Assembly (NCBI GenBank): GCA_964526565.1
Contig: CAZGMC010000123.1
Location: 1 to 9,504 of the forward strand
Direction of reading: 5' to 3'
Source: CAZGMC01 sp964526565
Lineage (GTDB): Bacteria > Pseudomonadota > Alphaproteobacteria > DSM-16000 > Inquilinaceae
Length of the DNA: 9,504 nucleotides
Within the stretch, counting starts at the first letter, position 1, and the number at the start of each line of letters is the position of its first letter. Below the pieces are notes generated by a model that was given only the letters and a program-made list of their open reading frames with translations, was not told the origin of the DNA and searched no databases. Made by a program: the position numbers and the translations under genes. This document shows, piece after piece, positions 4,103 to 9,504 of this stretch.

Positions 4103-5314
4103 GTGACGGGCGACCGGATCCGGTGTCTGCCGTCTGCCATGTCCCTGCTGCGCCACGCCGTTTTCGCGCTCGTCTACGGCGCGCTCGCCGTCGCCGTGGC
4201 GCTCACCCTGCCGTACAGCATCGACGGCATCGAGCGCTGGACCGCCGTCGGCATCGGCGCCCTGGTGCTGGTGTTCGGCGCGCTGGTGCATGAGGTCTAT
4301 GCCCGCCAGCAGCGCGAGCGGGCCCTGGCCGAGCGGCTGGCGCGCATGGCCGATGCCCGCGACACGCTGCACCTGGAGCTGGCCGGCGCCCGCGAGGAGC
4401 TGGGCGCGATCCGCACCCGGCTGATGGAGCGGCCCGGCGCCGAGCGCACTCTCGCCGAGGTCTCGGCCGAGGTGCGCATGCTGCAGCAGCTTGTCGCCAC
4501 CCTGGTCCGCGACGGCGGCGGCGCGGCGCGGCACCGGCCGACCCGCCCGCTGGCCGGCGACGCCGGGCTGGACGACACCGGGCTGGACGACGCCGGCCTG
4601 CTGGCGCTGGTGCGCGACGCGGTGCGCCACGACCGGATCGACGTGGCGCTGCAGCCGATCGTCAGCCTGCCGCAGCGCAAGGCCCGCCACTACCAGGCCT
4701 TCCCCTGCCTGCGCACCGCCGGCGGCCAGCACCTGATGCCGGCACGGTTCCGCCGCGTCGCCGAATCGGCCGGCCTCAGCACCGCCATCGACAATCTGCT
4801 GCTGCTGCGCTGCATCCAGCTGATCCGGTCGACGCTGCAGCGGCACCGCGCGGTCGGCTTCTTCGCCGCGGTGTCGGGCCGGTCGCTGCGCGATGCCGCC
4901 TTCATGAACGAGTTCGCGGAATTCGTCTCCGACAATACGGAGCTGGCGCCGCGCCTGGTGTTCGAGGTCGCCGCCGCGGCCCTGGACGCCGACCTGGCGC
5001 CGCTGCGGGCGGCGGCAGCGCGGCTCGCCCCGCTCGGCAGCCGGTTCGCGCTCGACAACGTGCGCGGCCTGGCCGGGCTCGCCGTGGCGCCGCTGGCCGC
5101 GGCCCAGGTGCGCGTGCTCAAGGTGCCGGCGGCGGTCCTGCTCGACGAGGCGGCGGCCGGCCTGCACGTCGACGGGCTCAAGGACCAGGTGGAGCGCAAT
5201 GCCATCGACCTGATCGTCACCGACATCGACGACGAGGCCACCCTGAGGGAGGTCCTCGACCTGCCCATCGATTTCGGCCAGGGCCGGCTGTTCGGCGAGC
5301 CCAGGGTGACCTGA
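4103..5314 (+). CDS. Membrane-anchored degenerate EAL-domain protein, TipF-like
   Basis: The layout is TM1 (RHAVFALVYGALAVAVAL), TM2 (TAVGIGALVLVFGALV), a charged coiled coil up to about codon 110, then an EAL-type domain starting at LQPIVSLPQRK. This matches alphaproteobacterial TipF, a c-di-GMP-binding flagellar assembly factor. The domain is degenerate. EAL reads Q-A-F (codons 4694-4702), the asparagine after strand two is gone (FAAVSGRSL), DDFG reads LDNVRG, and the EGVE glutamate is aspartate. The LVFE glutamate, LKV lysine and the terminal Q of DFGQGRLFGEP remain. Phosphodiesterase activity is unlikely and even c-di-GMP binding is doubtful. The start is uncertain: GTG at 4103, or ATG at 4139 (391 aa, beginning MSLLRHAVF), which I slightly prefer. 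Neither has a good Shine-Dalgarno. A small in-frame repeat (LDDTG/LDDAG, 4563-4592) lies in the linker. Confidence 0.75.
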   Translation: MTGDRIRCLPSAMSLLRHAVFALVYGALAVAVALTLPYSIDGIERWTAVGIGALVLVFGALVHEVYARQQRERALAERLARMADARDTLHLELAGAREELGAIRTRLMERPGAERTLAEVSAEVRMLQQLVATLVRDGGGAARHRPTRPLAGDAGLDDTGLDDAGLLALVRDAVRHDRIDVALQPIVSLPQRKARHYQAFPCLRTAGGQHLMPARFRRVAESAGLSTAIDNLLLLRCIQLIRSTLQRHRAVGFFAAVSGRSLRDAAFMNEFAEFVSDNTELAPRLVFEVAAAALDADLAPLRAAAARLAPLGSRFALDNVRGLAGLAVAPLAAAQVRVLKVPAAVLLDEAAAGLHVDGLKDQVERNAIDLIVTDIDDEATLREVLDLPIDFGQGRLFGEPRVT

Positions 5315-5326
5315 GGCCGGACCCGC

Positions 5327-5824
5327 TCAGCCGACCGGCTCGCTGCGCACCGGCAGCGGCACGGCGATGCCGTCGTCGGCCAGACCGGCGAGCACGGTGC
5401 GAAAACCCTCCACCGCCTCGGCACCGGCCTGGCGGTAGGCGCGGACCAGCCGACGGCGCTGCGCCTCGAACAGCTGACGCTCGACCGCGCGGCCCTGCTC
5501 GGTCAGCACAAGCTGGCGCTGGCGCCGGTCGCGCGCGCCGGGGCGCTGGCTGACATAGCCGGCCCGGACCAGGTCGGCCAGCACACGGCTGAGGCTCTGC
5601 TTGGTGATCTGCAGGTCCGAGAGCAGCTCGCCGACCGTGATCCGCGGGCGCCGGCCCACGAAGAAGATCACCCGGTGGTGGGCGCGGCCCAGGCCCAGCC
5701 GGGCCAGCAGGGCATCGGCGTCGGCGGCGAGGTCGCGCTGGGCGCGGAACAGCAGCTCCATGCCCTGGCGCAATTCTTCCTCCTTCAGGAACAGCGGGTT
5801 GGGGCCAGCCTTGCTATCGCTCAT
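5327..5824 (-). CDS. MarR-family transcriptional regulator, PetP-like
   Basis: This is a 165-aa winged-helix repressor/activator. An N-terminal dimerisation helix leads to GRAHHRVIFFVGRRP (46-60). The helix-turn-helix is at 63-82 (TVGELLSDLQITKQSLSRVL), and the wing contains DRRQRQLVLTEQG (99-111). The GRAHHR...ITKQSL...DRRQR signature is that of the PetP branch of MarR proteins in alphaproteobacteria, often found beside ilvE and petR. Here it is divergent from ilvE with an 80-bp spacer, and convergent with the EAL gene only 12 bp away. No petR is in the window. The start at 5824 lacks a clear Shine-Dalgarno, and the TTGACA of the opposite promoter abuts it. It probably controls itself and perhaps ilvE; the ligand is unknown. 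Confidence 0.88.
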   Translation of the reverse strand: MSDSKAGPNPLFLKEEELRQGMELLFRAQRDLAADADALLARLGLGRAHHRVIFFVGRRPRITVGELLSDLQITKQSLSRVLADLVRAGYVSQRPGARDRRQRQLVLTEQGRAVERQLFEAQRRRLVRAYRQAGAEAVEGFRTVLAGLADDGIAVPLPVRSEPVG

Positions 5825-5825
5825 G

Positions 5826-5852
5826 TTGACACGGACGGAAAGCGAATGTTAC
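5826..5852 (+). promoter_or_regulatory. Candidate promoter for ilvE
   Basis: A perfect -35 TTGACA (5826-5831) is followed after 15 bases by a weak -10, TGTTAC (5847-5852). The spacing is short. The -35 lies immediately beside the divergent MarR start codon, so occupancy by RNA polymerase or the regulator would affect both genes. Confidence 0.4.
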
Positions 5853-5854
5853 GA

Positions 5855-5874
5855 CCGATCGATGCCAGTATCGG
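5855..5874. promoter_or_regulatory. Possible MarR operator
   Basis: CCGAT (5855-5859) and ATCGG (5870-5874) form a 5-bp inverted repeat with a ten-base spacer. At 20 bp overall it is in the usual size range for MarR-type operators and lies centrally between the divergent genes. Autoregulation is inferred from its position. Confidence 0.35.
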
Positions 5875-5904
5875 ACATAAATGAATAACCGGTAGCCCCG
5901 TATC

Positions 5905-6804
5905 ATGACAATCATGCCCTTCGATGACCGCGACGGCCTGATCTGGCTCGACGGTCGGATGGTGCCGTGGCGCGACGCCCGCATCCACGTGCTGACCCAC
6001 GGCCTGCACTATGGCAGCTGCGTGTTCGAAGGCGAGCGGGTATACGGCGGCACCGTCTTCAAGCTGACCGAGCACTCCGAGCGGCTGGCCCTGTCGGCGC
6101 AGCTGCTCGGCTTCCGGCTGCCCTTCCCGGTGGCGGACATCGACGAGGCGACCCGTGCCGTCGTCGCCGCCAACCGCATCGTCGACGGCTATGTCCGCCC
6201 GGTGGCATGGCGCGGGTCGGAGATGATGGGCGTGTCGGCACAGGCCACCACAATCCGCGTCGCCATCGCCACCTGGGAGTGGCCCAGCTATTTCGATCTG
6301 AACGCGCGGCGCCAGGGCATCCGGCTGCGGACCTCCGATTGGCGGCGGCCATCGCCGGCAACGGCGCCGGTGCAGTCCAAGGCGGCCGGCCTGTACATGA
6401 TCTGCACCATGAGCAAGCATGCCGCCGAGGACGCCGGCTTCCACGATGCGCTGCTGCTCGACTGGCGCGGCCGCGTCGCCGAGGCGACCGGCGCCAACAT
6501 CTTCCTGGCCATGGACGGCCGGCTGCACACGCCGGTGCCGGACTGCTTCCTGGACGGCATCACCCGCCGCACCGTGATCGACCTAGCCCGCCGCCGCGGC
6601 ATCGAGGTGGTCGAGCGGGTCATCATGCCGGAGGAGCTGAAGGACGCCGACGAGATCTTCCTGACCGGCACCGCCGCCGAGGTGACACCGGTCGGTGTGA
6701 TCGACGACCTGACGTTCACGCCGGGGCAGATCACCTTTGCGCTGATGGACGACTACAGCGCCGAGGTCCGCCAGACGGCGACGGAGCACGCGGCGGCCGA
6801 ATAG
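5905..6804 (+). CDS. ilvE: Branched-chain amino acid aminotransferase (class IV, PLP)
   Basis: IlvE transfers the amino group between glutamate and the keto acids of leucine, isoleucine and valine in the cytoplasm. The 299-aa product has the class IV hallmarks: HGLHYGSCVFEGERVYGG near residues 33-50, an arginine-bearing VRPVAWRG, the Schiff-base lysine K159 in QSKAAG (codon 6379-6381), EATGANIF for the PLP phosphate region, FLDGITRRTV, and EIFLTGTAAEVTPV near the end. An ATG at 5905 and a second in frame at 5914 are both possible; no Shine-Dalgarno decides. The PetP-like MarR gene is divergent upstream. Downstream it runs into a convergent small gene after 10 bp, with no terminator seen. Confidence 0.95.
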   Translation: MTIMPFDDRDGLIWLDGRMVPWRDARIHVLTHGLHYGSCVFEGERVYGGTVFKLTEHSERLALSAQLLGFRLPFPVADIDEATRAVVAANRIVDGYVRPVAWRGSEMMGVSAQATTIRVAIATWEWPSYFDLNARRQGIRLRTSDWRRPSPATAPVQSKAAGLYMICTMSKHAAEDAGFHDALLLDWRGRVAEATGANIFLAMDGRLHTPVPDCFLDGITRRTVIDLARRRGIEVVERVIMPEELKDADEIFLTGTAAEVTPVGVIDDLTFTPGQITFALMDDYSAEVRQTATEHAAAE

Positions 6805-6814
6805 GCGGGCCGGC

Positions 6815-7171
6815 TCAGGAATCGCCGAGGCTGCACCGGGCGACGCGCTCCACGTCACCTCGGTTGAGCCGCGGCACATAGAGGATGTCGTCCTCGTCGA
6901 TGCCCACCGGGACGGCCACGTTGCCGGTGTCCCAGTCGATGTAATAGCCCTGCTGAAACAACTGCTCCCACTCGTCCGGGCGAAGCGCCATGGCCGCGAC
7001 GCCCGGCTCCAGGGTGGCAACCAGGTCGCCCTCGATCAGGGCGGCGGTCAGCACTCGGCAGCCGCACTCATAGCCCAGCGCCGGCGCCAGCAGAACCGCC
7101 GCATCGTGCAGCGACAGCCAGGTGCGGTGGAGTTTCGATGTCGTGCCGGCCAAGCGGTGCTCCTTCTGCAT
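6815..7171 (-). CDS. 118-aa protein of unknown function
   Basis: I do not recognise this family. The product starts with a basic segment and a helix (RTWLSLHDAAVLLAPALGY), then CGCRVLTAALIEGDLVATL. Its acidic, tryptophan- and tyrosine-containing second half includes DEWEQLFQQGYYIDWDTGNVAVPVGIDEDDILYVPRL. The 'W-LSLHDAA...L..ALIEGDLVA' part loosely resembles small excisionase-like helix-turn-helix proteins, but this is weak. Two starts are possible. The ATG at 7171 has no Shine-Dalgarno. A TTG at 7153 has AAGGAG (7165-7160) six bases upstream and would give 112 aa. A candidate promoter at 7237-7267 fits either and excludes the longer frame that stays open to 7363. It lies downstream of the Phd/VapC genes on the same strand and converges on ilvE. 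Confidence 0.6.
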   Translation of the reverse strand: MQKEHRLAGTTSKLHRTWLSLHDAAVLLAPALGYECGCRVLTAALIEGDLVATLEPGVAAMALRPDEWEQLFQQGYYIDWDTGNVAVPVGIDEDDILYVPRLNRGDVERVARCSLGDS

Positions 7172-7236
7172 GCCGGAAGCCTGACGCCGGCCGCGGCGTC
7201 CCGGCCCGGGCAGCCGCGCCGGCCGGTCATCGGACC

Positions 7237-7267
7237 AGTGTACGGGGAGCCGCCGGGGTCTGGTCAA
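7237..7267 (-). promoter_or_regulatory. Candidate promoter for the 118-aa gene
   Basis: On the minus strand, TTGACC (7267-7262) is followed after 19 bases by TACACT (7242-7237). The spacing is two bases longer than ideal. A perfect 10-bp palindrome, TGTTGCAACA (7283-7292), lies just upstream and could be an operator. Confidence 0.4.
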
Positions 7268-7356
7268 GTCACTGACAGGCCTTGTTGCAACATGGAGGGC
7301 GCGACCAATTCGTTGCCAAGTCCCCTTCATGCTCGACAAACAGAGCCACAATATCG

Positions 7357-7737
7357 CTACCACACAACCTGGACAGGCAGGGCGCGGAACGCTTTGTCAG
7401 ACGGTACCAAGCCACATCCTTCCACCATGGCCTGAGCGGCAAGCAGCCGGTCCCAGGGATCCCGATTGGTCCAGGCAAGCGCGGCTCCTTCCACCATATG
7501 CGCAAGATCGAGTGACAAGGCCGGAATACCGGACTTGCTGAGACGCACAGGGAATTCGCGCGCGATTGGGCTGTCCATCTTCCCGATGCGAACCTTGGTG
7601 CCAATCTCGAAAGCTGAGACAACGCTGGCCATAATCGTGTTGTGCGGCTGGGTTATCGCCGCTCGGGCCACCAACGAGAGTCGCGGATCGGCAGCCAGCC
7701 ACCACAGGGCGACATGGGTGTCGAGCAGCAGCTTCAC
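7357..7737 (-). CDS. vapC: VapC-type PIN-domain toxin (partner of Phd-like antitoxin)
   Basis: This PIN-domain ribonuclease is expected to cut RNA and arrest growth when its antitoxin decays. The acidic metal ligands are all present: D6 in LLLDTH, E44 in SAFEIG, D96 in NRDPWDRLLAAQA and D114 in PSDKAF. WWLAADPRLS and the final ALPVQVVW are typical of this PIN subgroup. The frame extends to an ATG at 7779. The GTG at 7737 overlaps the antitoxin stop as GTGA, and starting there gives the standard VKLLLDTHVALWWL beginning, so 126 aa is chosen. The overlap implies translational coupling. GC content is visibly lower than in the housekeeping genes, consistent with horizontal acquisition. Confidence 0.9.
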   Translation of the reverse strand: MKLLLDTHVALWWLAADPRLSLVARAAITQPHNTIMASVVSAFEIGTKVRIGKMDSPIAREFPVRLSKSGIPALSLDLAHMVEGAALAWTNRDPWDRLLAAQAMVEGCGLVPSDKAFRALPVQVVW

Positions 7738-8060
7738 CAATCCGTTCCGGCCGCCTTCGAGGACCTTGTCATCAGGCAATCTTCGTCGTGATGCTGCCCC
7801 TCGGCAATCGCCACATCCTCTTCATTCATCGGCTCGAGAAGCAGTCTGTTCAGACGCTCCCACTCGGGGTCGTTCAGCCAATGCTTCGCCAGGCCCGGCT
7901 GGCGGGGGTGCGCCGCCTTTGACGGCGGCGACTCTACCGGCGCCAGGCGAACCACGGGGCGGTCGTCGCGGGCGATGACGATCTCTTCCCCGGCCTCGGC
8001 ACGGGCCAGGAGTTCGGACACGCGAGTCTTGGCGTCGGCAATGCTGACCACCTTGCCCAT
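7734..8060 (-). CDS. Phd/YefM-type antitoxin
   Basis: The 108-aa product opens with MGKVVSIADAKTRVSELLARAEAGEEIVIARDDRPVVRL, the Phd/YefM DNA-binding fold that represses its own operon. Its acidic C-terminal half (NDPEWERLNRLLLEPMNEEDVAIAEG) should wrap and inhibit the toxin. An ATG at 8084 is also in frame, but the ATG at 8060 has GAGGG seven bases upstream and begins at the conserved domain edge. The stop overlaps the VapC start by four bases (GTGA). The tail beyond the usual end (from about HHDEDC) looks unlike the family and may be lineage specific. A promoter is present at 8092-8120. Confidence 0.88.
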   Translation of the reverse strand: MGKVVSIADAKTRVSELLARAEAGEEIVIARDDRPVVRLAPVESPPSKAAHPRQPGLAKHWLNDPEWERLNRLLLEPMNEEDVAIAEGQHHDEDCLMTRSSKAAGTDW

Positions 8061-8091
8061 GGCACGGCCCTCGCTACGGTACATGCACCTT

Positions 8092-8120
8092 GATATAGGG
8101 CACAACCGGGACGGGGTAAA
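8092..8120 (-). promoter_or_regulatory. Promoter for the Phd/VapC operon
   Basis: On the minus strand, TTTACC (8120-8115) and TATATC (8097-8092) are separated by exactly 17 bases, with about 30 bases to the antitoxin ATG at 8060. Each hexamer matches the sigma70 consensus at four of six positions. Confidence 0.5.
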
Positions 8121-8179
8121 GCCGGTGCTGAAAGCCCTGCTCGCCGTGCCCGAAGCGCCGCGGCCAGGCTCCGGATGGC

Positions 8180-8220
8180 TTGCCTGGGAGGATATCGAAC
8201 GCATATCATTGATAGATATC
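8180..8220 (+). promoter_or_regulatory. Promoter and operator-like repeats for vapBC
   Basis: TTGCCT (8180-8185) and TATCAT (8204-8209) are separated by 18 bases. Around the -10 lie GATATC at 8191-8196 and 8215-8220, 24 bp apart, and the small palindrome TATC-ATT-GATA at 8204-8214. These AT-rich repeats in a GC-rich sequence are a plausible binding site for VapB or the VapBC complex. A GAGGAG Shine-Dalgarno (8229-8234) follows, seven bases before the ATG. Confidence 0.5.
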
Positions 8221-8241
8221 AGGTGGCCGAGGAGATCCGAC

Positions 8242-8490
8242 ATGAAAACCACCGGCATCGCTCGACTTTTCATGCATGGGCGCAGCCAAGCCGTGCGGCT
8301 GCCCAAGGATTTCCGCTTGCCGGGTGACCGGGTCCGGGTCCGTCGCGTCGGCAATGGCGTGCTGCTGGAGCCTTTGGCCTGTGACGTCAAAGCCTGGTTT
8401 GCGGAACTGGACCGGTTTGCAGACGTGCCCTTCATGGAGGATGGCCGTAATCAGCCGCCAATGCCCGAGCCCGAGACGCTGTTCGACTGA
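8242..8490 (+). CDS. vapB: VapB/VagC antitoxin with AbrB-type DNA-binding domain
   Basis: This 82-aa antitoxin has the swapped-hairpin AbrB/SpoVT signature TTGIARLFMHGRSQAVRLPKDFRLPGDRV at the N-terminus, which binds DNA as a dimer. Its acidic, proline-ending C-terminus (ELDRFADVPFMEDG...PEPETLFD) should neutralise VapC. The frame is open far upstream, but GAGGAG seven bases before the ATG at 8242 and the family's usual first residues set the start there. Its TGA shares one base with the vapC ATG (TGATG). It is divergent from the Phd/VapC module, with 181 bp between the two antitoxin starts. Confidence 0.92.
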   Translation: MKTTGIARLFMHGRSQAVRLPKDFRLPGDRVRVRRVGNGVLLEPLACDVKAWFAELDRFADVPFMEDGRNQPPMPEPETLFD

Positions 8491-8903
8491 TGTATCTGCT
8501 TGACACGAACGCAGTGATTGCGGTCCTGAAGGATCGATCCAATGACGTTCGGCAGCGGTTTGAACAGGCGGTCACGGCGCGCGACGTGCTTCTTGTTTCA
8601 TCTGTTGTGCTGGGCGAGCTGTGGTATGGTATCGCCAAGAGCAGGCGCCGCCAGCAAAACAGCGATCGTCTGATGGTGTTTCTTTCGGGCCCGATCGACA
8701 TCCTGGCTTTTGACGACGAGGACGCCAGGACGGTCGGCACTGTGCGCGCCGAACTGGAAGCCAATGGCACGCCCATTGGCCCCTATGACCTGATGATTGC
8801 CGCGCAGGCTCTGCGCCATGGGGCCACGCTGGTGACGGCAAATGTCGGCGAATTCAAACGGGTGAATGGCCTGCGCGTGGAGGATTGGAGCGGTTCCGGC
8901 TGA
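8490..8903 (+). CDS. vapC: VapC/VagD-type PIN-domain ribonuclease toxin
   Basis: This 137-aa PIN-domain protein is the toxin of the AbrB-type module. Related VapC enzymes cleave initiator tRNA or the sarcin-ricin loop; the target here is unknown. Visible motifs are MYLLDTNAVIAVLK with D5, SSVVLGELWYGIAKSRR with E43, IGPYDLMIAAQALRHG with D100, and TANVGEFKRVNGLRVEDW, where N118 takes the fourth acidic position, as is common in this subgroup. The start overlaps the vapB stop by one base. GC is lower than in the neighbouring housekeeping genes. It is only distantly similar to the other VapC in the window. Confidence 0.93.
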   Translation: MYLLDTNAVIAVLKDRSNDVRQRFEQAVTARDVLLVSSVVLGELWYGIAKSRRRQQNSDRLMVFLSGPIDILAFDDEDARTVGTVRAELEANGTPIGPYDLMIAAQALRHGATLVTANVGEFKRVNGLRVEDWSGSG

Positions 8904-8998
8904 AGGGAATACCGGGAGAGACAAGTTTCGCTGCGGTCATATCGCACATCCTTGCCGCCGACCGCCAAGGTCCCGACGGCCGGCCGCCGGTGACCGCC

Positions 8999-9504
8999 TC
9001 AGTCGCCGCCGCTGCCAGCGGCCAGGGCGCCCAGGTAGCCGAGCGCGCCGCCGAGCGAGAGCACGGCGGCCGGGATCTCGCGACCCTGGATGTTGGCGTA
9101 GGGGTTCGGCGGGTCATAGGCACCGCGCTCGGCATACCGGTAATCGTAGAACTCGGCGAGATTTTCGGCGTAGGCGACCTGCGTCGGGTTGGCGTCCTCC
9201 ACCTCCTGCTGCGCCTCGATGTACAGCCGCAGGGCGGCGTTGACGTCGCGCTGGACGAACAACTCGTCGCTGGGGTAGAGGCGCACGCGCTCGACCATGA
9301 AGGCGGCGGCGCGGCGGCGGTTCTGGTTGTCGGGGCCCTGGGCCAGCCGCCCCAGACCGCGCCACGCCTCCTCCAGGTCCGGCCACAGCAGCCCGGCCTG
9401 TTCATAGAGCTGCATGGCGCGGGCGGCATCGCCGGCCGCTTCCGCCTGCTCCGCCTCGGCCAGCAGGGCCACGGCACGCTCCTCATCGAAGCGCCCGGCG
9501 TCCA
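8999..9504 (-). CDS. TPR-like protein, C-terminal part (5' end beyond window)
   Basis: The minus-strand frame is open from the window edge to TGA at 8999-9001, showing about 168 residues. The early part has TPR-style helix pairs: ALLAEAEQAEAAGDAARAMQLYEQAGLLWPD, then EEAWRGLGRLAQG, with the A-G-x-x-A-x-x-x-Y-E pattern. A second half, VQRDVNAALRLYIEAQQEVEDANP, is helical. The end has a tyrosine-rich YDYRYAERGAYDPPNPYANIQG and a hydrophobic glycine-rich tail, AVLSLGGALGYLGALAAGSGG. I do not recognise the family. A scaffold or partner-binding role follows only from the TPR-like pattern. No clear terminator separates it from the convergent vapC. Confidence 0.7.
   Translation of the reverse strand, partial: DAGRFDEERAVALLAEAEQAEAAGDAARAMQLYEQAGLLWPDLEEAWRGLGRLAQGPDNQNRRRAAAFMVERVRLYPSDELFVQRDVNAALRLYIEAQQEVEDANPTQVAYAENLAEFYDYRYAERGAYDPPNPYANIQGREIPAAVLSLGGALGYLGALAAGSGGD

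Noticed and set aside
4073..5167. Long minus-strand open frame opposite the EAL gene
   Set aside because: Its composition is shadow-like with no motif. The plus-strand frame has clear TM, coiled-coil and EAL features.
5821..6528. Minus-strand frame opposite ilvE
   Set aside because: It is a histidine/glycine/alanine-rich shadow with no recognisable domain, and it covers the MarR/ilvE promoter region.
7172..7363. N-terminal extension of the 118-aa gene to an ATG at 7363
   Set aside because: It would overlap the vapC stop and run through a candidate promoter and a palindrome. The translated segment has no conserved look, and no Shine-Dalgarno precedes it.
7738..7779. ATG at 7779 as the start of the minus-strand vapC
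   Set aside because: It adds 14 residues unlike PIN proteins. The GTG at 7737 overlaps the antitoxin stop and begins exactly at the conserved KLLLDTH.
7975..8241. Upstream extension of vapB
   Set aside because: It would run antisense through the Phd antitoxin start and across its own promoter. The ATG at 8242 has GAGGAG at the right distance.

Overview
The window is very GC-rich, with almost every third codon position G or C. Its gene families are typical of alphaproteobacteria: a gene-transfer-agent-type three-TM holin, a PetP-like MarR regulator next to ilvE, a TipF-like degenerate EAL protein and TTAACC motifs resembling CtrA half-sites. A Rhodospirillales-type alphaproteobacterium is the best guess, by inference only. 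It reads as a housekeeping chromosome interspersed with remnants of mobile DNA.

Positions 1-1857 are phage-derived. The 3' end of a terminase large subunit is followed by a strong intrinsic terminator with a UUCG tetraloop. Next come three tightly packed small genes: a membrane/coiled-coil protein, a 32-residue ORF with a duplicated hexapeptide, and a three-TM holin. A convergent 73-aa gene with a phage-type C-terminal motif closes the block. No portal, capsid or tail gene follows, so this is probably a remnant or the edge of a prophage.

Positions 1858-2214 form a regulatory region with a CtrA-like site, two identical-architecture palindromes 31 bp apart and a possible 34-codon leader ORF. 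It precedes pyrD (class 2 dihydroorotate dehydrogenase, de novo pyrimidine synthesis). Positions 3283-3589 are noncoding and rich in inverted and direct repeats. They lead into a full-length IS200/IS605 TnpA-like protein that has lost both HUH histidines and the catalytic tyrosine. Behind it lie two adjacent tandem duplications, one carrying two TTAACCA boxes, and then a membrane-anchored, coiled-coil, degenerate EAL protein resembling the flagellar c-di-GMP receptor TipF.

Positions 5327-6804 hold a PetP-like MarR regulator divergent from ilvE (branched-chain aminotransferase). Their 80-bp shared spacer contains a promoter and an operator-like palindrome.

Positions 6815-8903 are an accessory island, with parts of visibly lower GC. 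It has an unrecognised 118-aa protein, a Phd-type antitoxin plus VapC toxin (minus strand) and, divergent from it, an AbrB-type VapB plus VapC module (plus strand). Both modules show stop/start overlaps and their own promoters. The window ends inside a TPR-like gene on the minus strand that continues past position 9504.

No rRNA, tRNA or CRISPR array is visible. The most unusual features are the catalytically dead TnpA-like protein with its repeat-rich surroundings, the paired palindromes before pyrD, the tiny repeat-bearing ORF in the lysis cassette, and the EAL protein that has lost the glutamate of the EAL motif.
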